Of a stretch of 46,094 nucleotides of DNA, positions 17,988 through 26,633 are shown one piece after another; positions within the stretch are counted from its first letter, which is position 1, and the number at the start of each line of letters is the position of its first letter. A program made the position numbers and the translations under genes. The DNA is from an uncultured Pelagibacteraceae bacterium (GTDB taxonomy: Bacteria; Pseudomonadota; Alphaproteobacteria; Pelagibacterales; Pelagibacteraceae): contig CACOQN010000012.1 of assembly GCA_902629285.1 (NCBI GenBank), positions 1 to 46,094 on the forward strand, given 5' to 3'. The notes under the pieces are model-generated. The model was not told where the DNA came from. It worked only from the letters and a program-made list of their open reading frames with translations, and made no database searches.

Positions 17988-19212
17988 ATTTTAAAGATTT
18001 AATTGGGTCCAGTTTGGCTGCTTTAAAGGCAGGAAAAATTGATACTATTATCGTTATAATTATTGAACAAATTGAAATTAAAAAAATTGATGTTGGATCT
18101 ATTTCTGAAGGCATCTTGCTTAAAAAATAAATCTCTTCTGGAAATAAACTTATATTAAATGTTGAGCTAAGAAATTGTCTAAAATTCTCTATGTAAAGAG
18201 AAAACGTTACACCTAAAAAAATTCCAAAAATAGTAGCTGATGTTCCAATTATTACACCTACTAAAAAAAATATTTTTACAATTGATTTATTTAACACACC
18301 AATTGACTTTAAAATTGCGATATCTCTTGTTTTGTTTTTAACTAAAATTGTTAACCCAGAAATTATATTAAAGGCTGCAACAATAATTATTAAAGATAGG
18401 ATAATAAACATTACATTTCTTTCTACTTTTAAGGCAGAAAATAATGAACTATTCATATCAGCCCAACTAAAAACGAATTCTTTATCAAAAATTTCTTGGA
18501 CAATAAATTTTTGCTGCTCAATTTTATTTGGGTTTTTTAAATAAATTTCTAAATTTCTATCATCTGACTTATAGTCAAAAAAATCCTCAAGAGTATTTAA
18601 GTTAATAAATGCGATATTATTATCAAACTCAGCCAAACCACTATTGTAAATTGATGCTACTAAAAAAGTTTTTTGTTTTGGCATACTACCAATAATTGTT
18701 TCTACCCCTGATGGTGAAAGTAAAGTTAATTCATCACCTATTTTTAGATCTAAAGAAAAACTTAATTCATTGCCTATAGAAATATAGTTTCTATTTAATT
18801 GACCTTTGTTCCCTTTAAATTTTTCATTTTTGACAATTTCTAAACTTGGAAAATCATTTGTTTTATATCCACGTAATACTATACCTTTTGATGTATCATT
18901 TTTAAGTATAATAGCTTCACCAGAATTACTTAAAATAATATTTTCTGAAATTAATTTTAAATTTTTTTTATTTATTTTTTTTTCATCAATTGGATTTCCA
19001 TAAGTTTTTACAGTTATATGTGAGTTAAAGCCTACTATTTTATTAATCAGCTCAGTCCTAAATCCGTTCATAACGGACATCACAATAATAAGAACTGCAA
19101 CTCCAAGACTTATTCCTATAAAAGAAAAAATAGATATAACATTCAAAAAGCCATCTTTTTTTCTGGCTTTTAAAAATCTAAAAGTAATTTCTTTTTCTAA
19201 AGTAGAAATCAA
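17980..19212 (-). CDS. lolC: Lipoprotein-releasing system permease LolC/LolE family
   Basis: This is the membrane subunit that extracts lipoproteins for transfer to LolA. The N-terminal LolC/E signature is FLNVISIFSFIGISLGVAVLI, slightly varied, followed by MNGFRTELINKIVGFNSHI. A periplasmic domain spans about residues 50-260, and three C-terminal transmembrane helices complete the FtsX-type fold, with NKTRDIAILKSIG in the coupling region. The length of 410 aa is typical. Only one such permease gene is present here, so it may form a homodimer or be a LolF-type hybrid. It overlaps proS by 4 bp. Confidence 0.9.
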   Translation of the reverse strand: MISTLEKEITFRFLKARKKDGFLNVISIFSFIGISLGVAVLIIVMSVMNGFRTELINKIVGFNSHITVKTYGNPIDEKKINKKNLKLISENIILSNSGEAIILKNDTSKGIVLRGYKTNDFPSLEIVKNEKFKGNKGQLNRNYISIGNELSFSLDLKIGDELTLLSPSGVETIIGSMPKQKTFLVASIYNSGLAEFDNNIAFINLNTLEDFFDYKSDDRNLEIYLKNPNKIEQQKFIVQEIFDKEFVFSWADMNSSLFSALKVERNVMFIILSLIIIVAAFNIISGLTILVKNKTRDIAILKSIGVLNKSIVKIFFLVGVIIGTSATIFGIFLGVTFSLYIENFRQFLSSTFNISLFPEEIYFLSKMPSEIDPTSIFLISICSIIITIIVSIFPAFKAAKLDPIKSLKYE

Positions 19213-20543
19213 ATTGAATTTTTTTGTTTAGTTATTATTTCTATAATTTTACTTAATGATAAATTTTGAGTTTCACCACCGGTTTCCTTGAACTCTAATA
19301 AATCACCCTCACTTTTCTTACCAATAATAATTTGATATGGGGCACCAATTAAATTCATTTTTTTAATTTTTGATGAGAAATTCTCATCTGTATCATCAAT
19401 GATTGCATCAATATTATTTTTGAGTAATTCTATATTGATATTATTTGCTTTATCTAAAGCTGAGGTGTCATTTTTATTTATCATAGGTATTAATGCAACA
19501 TCATAAGGAGCAACAGACAATGGCCATTTCATGATTTCATTTTTATCATCATATTTTGCCTCAATTATAGCCCCTACTAACCTTGATACACCAATTCCAT
19601 AAGAACCCATTTTAACAAAATCTTTTTTTCCTCCTGGTAAATCAACAGATGCTCCCATTGGCTTTGAATACTTGTCTCCAAAGTAAAATATATGTCCTAC
19701 TTCTATACCCTTTGTTATCAATTGATTTTCTTTAGAAACAATTTTTTCAAACTCATCTTTATTAAACTTTTCGTCAGTCACAGCATAAAACTGTTCATAA
19801 TTTTTTCTCATATTTTCTAATGATGATCTCTCTAATTGTGTACTATCGCTATTTAAATCAAATATTCTTTTATCTGTAAAAATCTTACTCTCACCTGTAT
19901 CAGCGAGGATAATAAACTCATGTGATAAATTTCCACCTATAGGTCCTGTATCAGCAGCCATGGGTATTGCCGTTAAAGATAGTCTTTTAAATGTTTTTAA
20001 ATATGAAAGAAAAAATTTATTATATGAGAATAAAGCATCCTCATCAGAAACATCAAATGAATAAGCATCTTTCATATAAAATTCTCGACCTCGCATAATT
20101 CCGAACCTTGGTCTTATTTCATCTCTAAACTTCCACTGAATATGATACATTAGTTGTGGTAGAGATTTATAAGATTTTATTGATGATCTAAAAATTTCTG
20201 TAATTTGCTCTTCATTAGTTGGACCATATAACAATTCTCGATTTTGGCGGTCAGTTATTCTAAGCATCTCCTCACCATAGTCTTCATAACGTCCACTTTC
20301 TTTCCAAATTTCACTTGATTGAATAGTTGGCATTAGTATTTCTTGAGCACCAATTTTATTTTGCTCTTGTCTGACAATTTCTTCTATTTTTTTCATCACT
20401 TTAAAACCTAAAGGGAGCCATGAGTAAATTCCTGCCGATGCTTGCTTGATCATGCCTACTCTCAACATTAATTGATGAGATTTAATTTTTGCTTCTGACG
20501 GATTATTTTTTAATATTGGTATAAATAAATTTGATATAAACAT
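19209..20543 (-). CDS. proS: Prolyl-tRNA synthetase, short form without editing domain
   Basis: ProRS is a class II synthetase that charges tRNA-Pro. Motif 2 is in FRDEIRPRFG (139-148), TNEE lies at 109-112 and the motif 3 region is GSYGIGVSRLVGA. At 444 aa it lacks the roughly 180-residue INS editing domain found between motifs 2 and 3 in E. coli ProRS, and the sequence runs directly from TGPIGGNLSHEF to a short linker. This is the usual alphaproteobacterial form. It follows the DUF1467 gene by 1 bp, a conserved pairing. Confidence 0.95.
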   Translation of the reverse strand: MFISNLFIPILKNNPSEAKIKSHQLMLRVGMIKQASAGIYSWLPLGFKVMKKIEEIVRQEQNKIGAQEILMPTIQSSEIWKESGRYEDYGEEMLRITDRQNRELLYGPTNEEQITEIFRSSIKSYKSLPQLMYHIQWKFRDEIRPRFGIMRGREFYMKDAYSFDVSDEDALFSYNKFFLSYLKTFKRLSLTAIPMAADTGPIGGNLSHEFIILADTGESKIFTDKRIFDLNSDSTQLERSSLENMRKNYEQFYAVTDEKFNKDEFEKIVSKENQLITKGIEVGHIFYFGDKYSKPMGASVDLPGGKKDFVKMGSYGIGVSRLVGAIIEAKYDDKNEIMKWPLSVAPYDVALIPMINKNDTSALDKANNINIELLKNNIDAIIDDTDENFSSKIKKMNLIGAPYQIIIGKKSEGDLLEFKETGGETQNLSLSKIIEIITKQKNSI

Positions 20544-20544
20544 C

Positions 20545-20790
20545 TTAATTGATCATATTTCTTAAATTTAAATATTCAAATTTAATTAATAAGTAAATTA
20601 TAATGAAAATGACAGTAGTAATTCCAGTACAATATAAGAATTTTTTCAACATTTTTGGATTTTCAGGTGATCCAGGATCCTCACCATCAATTTTAACAGT
20701 CTTTATTCGATTTACATCAATTGGTAAAATAGCAAAGAAAACTATCCACCATATAATTATATAGATGATAGCTAACCCTGTTACACTCAT
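20545..20790 (-). CDS. DUF1467 family small membrane protein
   Basis: This 81-aa protein has two hydrophobic helices (about residues 5-23 and 52-70) around a polar segment with DGEDPGSPENPKMLKK. The opening IIYIIIWWIVFFAILPI and the PxNP-type linker match the DUF1467 family, commonly found next to proS in alphaproteobacteria. Function is unknown. It shares 1 bp with rnj and lies 1 bp from proS, so it is clearly part of the operon. Confidence 0.85.
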   Translation of the reverse strand: MSVTGLAIIYIIIWWIVFFAILPIDVNRIKTVKIDGEDPGSPENPKMLKKFLYCTGITTVIFIIIYLLIKFEYLNLRNMIN

Positions 20791-22448
20791 TAAATTCTTA
20801 CTAAATTTATATTGGTAAAAGGTTTTTTTCCTGTTCTCTCTTTAGAAAATTTTCTACATGCAATTTTTAATGCATCAATTAAATTATGTTCTTGTTGTTT
20901 GCTTCCAACTTTGAATGTTCTCGAAATAATTTCAATCTCTTCAATCAAGCCATATGTGAAATCATCTTTATCCTCAACTGGTAAACCCCTAAATGAAAGT
21001 ATTGGATCATTGTGAATATTCCCTTTTGTAGTAATCATAATAGTTACCTCTAAGTATCCATTTGCACCTAAATTTTTTCTGTCTTTTATTGACTGCGAGT
21101 CTGGATCAATACTTACATTTCCATCTAAATATAGTTTACCACTTGGCGCTTTATCATACACTTTAGGTTTGTCTCCTGGAAAAAGCTTAACTATATCTCC
21201 ATTTTCAACTTGAACTGGGTGAGGAACTTGCATTTCTTTAGCAAAGCTAATGTGCTCAATCATGTGTCTATGTTCACCATGAACTGGTATTACACATTTT
21301 GGTTTTACCCATTGATACATTTCTTTTAAGTCTTCTCTGTTTGGATGACCTGAAACGTGAACAAATTCATTTTCTTCAGAAATTACTTCTATACCGTCTT
21401 TAACTAGTTGATTGTGAAGTTTATAAAGTTTTTTTTCATTTCCTGGAATAATTTTTGATGAAAATATTACAGTATCACCTTGTTCAATGAAAACATCGGG
21501 ATGTACATAGCTAGAAATTCTCATCATTGCACCCATTGGTTCACCTTGACTCCCTGTACATAAATATACAATCTTCTCTCTAGAAAAATTTTTTGCCTCA
21601 CGAGCATCAATTGGTTCAATAGTATTTTTTAAATAGCCACATTGTCTTGCAGCCTTATAAATTCTATGCATTGACCTTCCAACCAATGAAATTTGTCTAC
21701 CAGTTTGCTCTGCACAATAAAATGCTGTCTCCATTCTAGCTACATTTGATGCAAAAGAGGTTATGATTATTCTTTTTTTTAATCTAGACATTATGTTTAA
21801 CATGCTTTTTCTAACATCTAATTCAGATCCAGATTTACCTGCGCTCATAACATTAGTAGAATCACAGATCATTGCCAAAACACCTTCTTCTCCAATCTCC
21901 TTTAGTCTTGTTTCATTTGTTTTATCACCAACCAATGGATTTGGATCAACTTTCCAATCGCCTGTATGCAAGATAGAACCTACTGGTGTTTGAATTCTTA
22001 AACCATTTGGTTCTAATATAGAATGAGTTAAAGTTATGTATTCAATTTCAAATGGATCTAATAAAACTTTACCATTCAATTCAACTATTTTTAAATCATT
22101 TGTTATATCAATTTGTTTCTCTTTAAATTTTTCTCTAATTAAAAGTGCTGTAAATGGTGTTGCAAATATTTTACATTTAAGCTTTGGCCATAAATGTGCA
22201 ATTGCCCCTATATGGTCTTCGTGAGCATGAGTTACAACAATCCCTAATAAATTATCTTTTCTCTCAACTATAAATCCTGGATCTGGATATATCAAATCAA
22301 CCCCAGGAATAGTATCATCTGCAAATGTTACACCTATGTCAACCATAATCCATTTATGATCACTAGGTTTTCCGTAGCCAAACAAATTCATGTTCATGCC
22401 TATTTCACCTGATCCGCCTAAGGGACAAAATAATAACTCATCTTTCAT
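20790..22448 (-). CDS. rnj: Ribonuclease J
   Basis: RNase J is a metallo-beta-lactamase nuclease with 5' exonuclease and endonuclease activity in mRNA decay and rRNA maturation. The metal-binding motif HAHEDHIG has His74, His76, Asp78 and His79. The beta-CASP region follows, with SFASNVARMETA, CTGSQGEPM, SGHPNREDL and PVHGEHRHM in order. The 552-aa length is typical of alphaproteobacterial RNase J. It lies 1 bp from coaX, as in many alphaproteobacteria. Confidence 0.95.
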   Translation of the reverse strand: MKDELLFCPLGGSGEIGMNMNLFGYGKPSDHKWIMVDIGVTFADDTIPGVDLIYPDPGFIVERKDNLLGIVVTHAHEDHIGAIAHLWPKLKCKIFATPFTALLIREKFKEKQIDITNDLKIVELNGKVLLDPFEIEYITLTHSILEPNGLRIQTPVGSILHTGDWKVDPNPLVGDKTNETRLKEIGEEGVLAMICDSTNVMSAGKSGSELDVRKSMLNIMSRLKKRIIITSFASNVARMETAFYCAEQTGRQISLVGRSMHRIYKAARQCGYLKNTIEPIDAREAKNFSREKIVYLCTGSQGEPMGAMMRISSYVHPDVFIEQGDTVIFSSKIIPGNEKKLYKLHNQLVKDGIEVISEENEFVHVSGHPNREDLKEMYQWVKPKCVIPVHGEHRHMIEHISFAKEMQVPHPVQVENGDIVKLFPGDKPKVYDKAPSGKLYLDGNVSIDPDSQSIKDRKNLGANGYLEVTIMITTKGNIHNDPILSFRGLPVEDKDDFTYGLIEEIEIISRTFKVGSKQQEHNLIDALKIACRKFSKERTGKKPFTNINLVRI

Positions 22449-22449
22449 A

Positions 22450-23196
22450 TTATTTAATTAATTTTGAAATCTTTATTAGACCATTAATTGTAATATCTTG
22501 GTTATGACTTGCTTTCGTTTTAATTGACTCTTTAAATAAATTTGAAAATCCACCGGTAATAATTACTTTGAAGGATTTTCGTGTTTCTTTCTTAATTAAA
22601 TTAATAATATTGTCAATTAAACCTGCATAACCCCAAAAAAAGCCTGATCTAACAGCATTTATTGTATTTTTACCAATCACTTTATTGACCTTTTTAAGAT
22701 CTATTTTTGGAATTAAAGATGCTTTATGAGATAATGTATTGAGAGATAATCTCACACCAGGGGCAATAATCCCTCCATAATAAGTATCTTTTACAAGAAC
22801 ATCAAAAGTAGTTGCCGTTCCAAAATCTAAAATAATAAAATTATTTTTATTATTCATAACGCTAATGGCATTACTAATTCTATCTGAACCTACTTGTTTA
22901 TAATCAACTTTAATTTTTATAAGCGATCTTAGGTTTAAGTTTTTTACCTCTAGACATTTTAATTTTATTTTTTTTGATAAAAATTTTTTAATTATTTTGA
23001 ATGTGCTAGGGACAACACTGCAAAATAAAATTTTTTCTATTTTGTTAAATTGAATTTTATTTTTTTTAAATAAATCATTAAGTTGTCTAATGTTTATAGA
23101 ATTAGATAAAAAGGAAATTTTTTTTAAAATTTTATTTTTTTTAGAAACAATACAAACTTTAGTTTCAGTATTACCTATATCACCTAAAATATACAT
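22450..23196 (-). CDS. coaX: Type III pantothenate kinase
   Basis: CoaX phosphorylates pantothenate in the first committed step of coenzyme A synthesis. The ASKHA-fold phosphate motif DIGNT is at residues 6-10. GSDR (103-106), DFGTATTFDV (124-133) and GGIIAPG (141-147) match the type III family, and ITGGFS is near the C-terminus. The 248-aa length is normal. It shares one base with birA; the birA-coaX-rnj order is the standard alphaproteobacterial arrangement downstream of nuoN. Confidence 0.94.
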   Translation of the reverse strand: MYILGDIGNTETKVCIVSKKNKILKKISFLSNSINIRQLNDLFKKNKIQFNKIEKILFCSVVPSTFKIIKKFLSKKIKLKCLEVKNLNLRSLIKIKVDYKQVGSDRISNAISVMNNKNNFIILDFGTATTFDVLVKDTYYGGIIAPGVRLSLNTLSHKASLIPKIDLKKVNKVIGKNTINAVRSGFFWGYAGLIDNIINLIKKETRKSFKVIITGGFSNLFKESIKTKASHNQDITINGLIKISKLIK

Positions 23197-23732
23197 TATT
23201 TAATTTTATATAATTTATATAAACTTTTTTCAAAAAGTTGTTTAAGTTTATTTTCAACATTTAATTTACTAATACTTTTTTTAGTTACCTCTTTCAAGTT
23301 TGTAGATGGATAATTTTTAATATAAGGATTTTTTATTATATTTATTCCTATACCTGTTATTAAAAATTTTTTTTTATTTAAAAATATAACTTCTTGTAAA
23401 ATTCCACTTATTTTTTTTCTATCAATTAAAAGATCGTTTGGTTTTTTAAATATTATTTTTTTTCTTGTAAATGCAGAGAGTAATTTTTTAACTAAAAGAC
23501 AATTAATTTTAGTAATAGTATTTATTGATAAATTTTTTTTATTTAATTCATTGAAAAAAGATACAAATAAATTTCCTTTTGATGAAATCCATTTTCGTCC
23601 ATATTGTCCTCTACCATTTGTTTGTGTCTCAGCAATAACCATACCTAAATTATAATTACTTTCTTTAATAATTCTTATAGCTGTATTATTTGTGCTTTTA
23701 ACTTTTTTGAATTTGAATTTTTTTAGTTTCAT
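23196..23732 (-). CDS. birA: Biotin-[acetyl-CoA carboxylase] ligase, minimal form
   Basis: This enzyme attaches biotin to the carrier domain of acetyl-CoA carboxylase. The biotinyl-AMP loop GRGQYGRKW is at 40-48, and KKPNDLLIDRKKISGIL (96-112) is the KWPND-type segment. At 178 aa it has neither the N-terminal helix-turn-helix of regulatory BirA nor the C-terminal SH3-like domain, ending soon after the catalytic core. Repressor activity is therefore not expected. It overlaps nuoN and coaX by one base each. Confidence 0.9.
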   Translation of the reverse strand: MKLKKFKFKKVKSTNNTAIRIIKESNYNLGMVIAETQTNGRGQYGRKWISSKGNLFVSFFNELNKKNLSINTITKINCLLVKKLLSAFTRKKIIFKKPNDLLIDRKKISGILQEVIFLNKKKFLITGIGINIIKNPYIKNYPSTNLKEVTKKSISKLNVENKLKQLFEKSLYKLYKIK

Positions 23733-25150
23733 TAAATTATATTAATTCTTGATACAACTTCTATTAACAAGCTTGGAAATATGAAGTAAAAAAGAATTAA
23801 TATTGTTGAAATGGTAAGTGAAAATTTTAACCATAAGCTATGATCAGTATCATATTTATCTTTTTCTTTATCAAAATAAATTATTTTTATAATTCTTAAG
23901 TAATAAAAAGCTGCTACAACAGTAGATAATAATCCAACAATAGCTAAAAAATACATTGATTGTTCTAATACAGCTTTAAAAACATAAAATTTTGCAAAGA
24001 AGCCAGCTAAAGGTGGTATTCCTGCTAAAGAAAATAAAATTAATAATAAACATAAAGATAATAAAGGATGATTTTTTGATAAGCCAGAAAGATCATCAAT
24101 ATCCTCATAATATTGATCTTTTCTCCTTAACATTAATAAACAAGAAAAAAGAGCTAAATTCATAATTACATATATTGAAATATAAATTATTGAACTTTGT
24201 ATTCCCTCATTTGTTACCGTAGCTAGACCTGCCAATGTATAACCAATATGACTTATAGAACTGTAAGCAATTAGTCTTTTAATATTAGTTTGCCCTATTG
24301 CAGCAACTGCTCCAAATATCATCGAGGCAATTGATAAGAAGACAATTATCATTTGCCATTGATCAATTAAATTAAAGAATGGAACATATAAAAATCTTAT
24401 AAATACTGTTAAGGCGGCTATTTTTGGTACTATTGTAAAAAATAAGGTAACAGTTGTTGGAGATCCTTCGTAAACATCAGGTGCCCACATATGGAATGGA
24501 ACTGCGGAAATTTTAAATGCCAAACCAACTAAAATGAATACAATTCCGAATGTTAAAACATATTCATCAGAATTTAATTGGTTTGATATTATGTCAAAAT
24601 TGGTTGAACCAGAAAAACCATAAACTAGTGAACATCCATATAATAATAATCCTGACGAAAGAGCACTTAAAACGAAATATTTCAAACCTGCCTCAGATGA
24701 TTTTAGTTGATCTCTGTTATAAGTAGCTAACACGTAAAGAGCTAACGACTGTAACTCGAGTCCCATATAAAAAACAATTAAATCATTCGAGCTAATCATA
24801 ACCATCATGCCAAGTATCGAGCTAAGAATTAGAATTGGATATTCTATATTATATATTTTAAAACTTTTTAAATAGCTTGATGAAATAACTAAAACTAAAA
24901 ATCCTCCAATTAAAGTTATAATTTTCATCAATGATGACATTTGATCAATAACAATACTTCCATTAAATAAAGTTTCTCTATTAACTGAGAAGGTTTCATT
25001 TATTGTTAATATTGTTGTAATAAAAATTGAAAATAAAGATAAATTGACTAAAATTTTAGAACTATCTTTTTTAAATACACCCAAAATGAGTAAAAACATA
25101 ATTGATAGAGAAATAAAAATTTCAGGTAATATTAAATTTAAATTTTCCAT
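23732..25150 (-). CDS. nuoN: NADH-quinone oxidoreductase subunit N
   Basis: NuoN is one of three antiporter-like proton-pumping subunits in the membrane arm of complex I. It is a polytopic protein (about 14 helices by family) with YMGLELQSLALYVLA, KYFVLSALSSGLLLYG, KISAVPFHMWAPDVYEGSP and IKRLIAYSSISHIGY, all hallmarks of NuoN/ND2. The length of 472 aa is typical. It starts 1 bp from nuoM and ends the nuo genes; birA overlaps by one base. Confidence 0.97.
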   Translation of the reverse strand: MENLNLILPEIFISLSIMFLLILGVFKKDSSKILVNLSLFSIFITTILTINETFSVNRETLFNGSIVIDQMSSLMKIITLIGGFLVLVISSSYLKSFKIYNIEYPILILSSILGMMVMISSNDLIVFYMGLELQSLALYVLATYNRDQLKSSEAGLKYFVLSALSSGLLLYGCSLVYGFSGSTNFDIISNQLNSDEYVLTFGIVFILVGLAFKISAVPFHMWAPDVYEGSPTTVTLFFTIVPKIAALTVFIRFLYVPFFNLIDQWQMIIVFLSIASMIFGAVAAIGQTNIKRLIAYSSISHIGYTLAGLATVTNEGIQSSIIYISIYVIMNLALFSCLLMLRRKDQYYEDIDDLSGLSKNHPLLSLCLLLILFSLAGIPPLAGFFAKFYVFKAVLEQSMYFLAIVGLLSTVVAAFYYLRIIKIIYFDKEKDKYDTDHSLWLKFSLTISTILILFYFIFPSLLIEVVSRINII

Positions 25151-25151
25151 A

Positions 25152-26633
25152 TTATTTACTAGCTAAATTTTTTTCATGCATGCTAATTAAATCTGTTACA
25201 GAAACCTCTATAGTGTTAATTAATGGATCAGGATAAAACCCATAAAATAAAATTGGAGCTGCCAAGCAACTTAAAATAAAATATTCAGATCTATTTAAAT
25301 CTACAATTTTTTTAAGATCTTCATTTATTAGATTACCAAAAACTACTCTTTTATATAGCCATAACATATATGCAGCACCTAAAATTACTCCAAGGCTTGC
25401 AACAACAGCCACTAAAAAATTATCTTTGAATGCACCCATTAAAATTAAAAACTCCCCAATAAAACCACTCGTCCCAGGTAAACCTAAGGATGCCAAAGCA
25501 AATATCATAAATAATATTGAATATTTTGGAATTACAGAAACTAATCCCCCGTAAGTACTTATTAATCTAGAATGCATTCTGTCATAAACCACTCCAACAG
25601 TTAAAAACAAAGCTGCTGAAACCAATCCATGACTTATCATTTGAATAATACTACCTTCAATTCCCTGTTGTTGAAGAGTGAAGATACCTAATGTTACAAA
25701 CCCCATATGAGCAACAGATGAATATGCTATCAGTTTTTTCATATCTTCTTGCATCAAAGCTATTAGTGACGTGAATATAATTGCAATTACACTCAAAACA
25801 TAAATTAAAGGAGTAAATGTTTCTGATGCTACAGGGAAAAGTCCTAATGAAAATCTTATAAATCCATATCCAGCCATCTTCAATAATATTGCTGCAAGTA
25901 ATACAGATCCTGCTGTAGGAGCCTCAACGTGCGCATCCGGTAACCATGTATGAACAGGCCACATAGGTGTTTTAACTGCAAATGAACTAAAAAACGCCAG
26001 CCATAAAAGATTTTGATATTTAACATCAATACCAATTTCATAAAGCTTAACTACATCTGTTGTACCAGTTATCCAATAAATTGAAATTATTGCTACTAGC
26101 ATTAAAACAGAACCTAAGAGTGTATATAAAAAAAATTTAAATGCAGAATAAACTCTTCTTGTACCTCCCCAAATTCCAATAATTAAAAACATTGGAATTA
26201 ATCCTGCTTCAAAAAACAAATAAAATACAACTAAATCTAATGCACAAAAAACACCAATCATAAAGCTTTCCATAATCAGTATTGCAATTAAAAAATCTCT
26301 TAATCTATTTTTTACAGAGTTGTTAACAGATATTACACATAGTGGGGTAATAAAAGTTGTTAGTATAATAAATAAAATTGAAATTCCATCTATACCAACT
26401 TTATAATTAACTAATCCTTCAATCCATGTTCTATCTTCTATAAATTGGAAGCTAGACTTAGATTGGTCAAAAGAAATCCATAAGTAAATTGAAATTAAAA
26501 AATTAACGACTGTTGTAAATAAAGATACGTATTTACCAGTTAAATTATTTCCATCTTTATCTTTGGTAAAAAATAAAAATAAAGCACCAACAATTGGCAA
26601 TAATATTAAAGATGAAAGGATAGGAAAATTCAT
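25152..26633 (-). CDS. nuoM: NADH-quinone oxidoreductase subunit M
   Basis: NuoM (ND4-like) is a proton-pumping subunit of the complex I membrane arm. FYLFFEAGLIPMFLIIGIWG contains the key Glu of helix 5, FAVKTPMWPVHTWLPDAHVE contains the essential Lys region, and MKKLIAYSSVAHMGFV follows. The length of 493 aa is typical. It overlaps the nuoL stop by 1 bp. Confidence 0.97.
   Translation of the reverse strand: MNFPILSSLILLPIVGALFLFFTKDKDGNNLTGKYVSLFTTVVNFLISIYLWISFDQSKSSFQFIEDRTWIEGLVNYKVGIDGISILFIILTTFITPLCVISVNNSVKNRLRDFLIAILIMESFMIGVFCALDLVVFYLFFEAGLIPMFLIIGIWGGTRRVYSAFKFFLYTLLGSVLMLVAIISIYWITGTTDVVKLYEIGIDVKYQNLLWLAFFSSFAVKTPMWPVHTWLPDAHVEAPTAGSVLLAAILLKMAGYGFIRFSLGLFPVASETFTPLIYVLSVIAIIFTSLIALMQEDMKKLIAYSSVAHMGFVTLGIFTLQQQGIEGSIIQMISHGLVSAALFLTVGVVYDRMHSRLISTYGGLVSVIPKYSILFMIFALASLGLPGTSGFIGEFLILMGAFKDNFLVAVVASLGVILGAAYMLWLYKRVVFGNLINEDLKKIVDLNRSEYFILSCLAAPILFYGFYPDPLINTIEVSVTDLISMHEKNLASK

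Noticed and set aside
19209..20543. ProRS truncated by loss of its middle domain
   Set aside because: The roughly 440-aa form without the INS editing domain is normal for alphaproteobacteria, not a defect.
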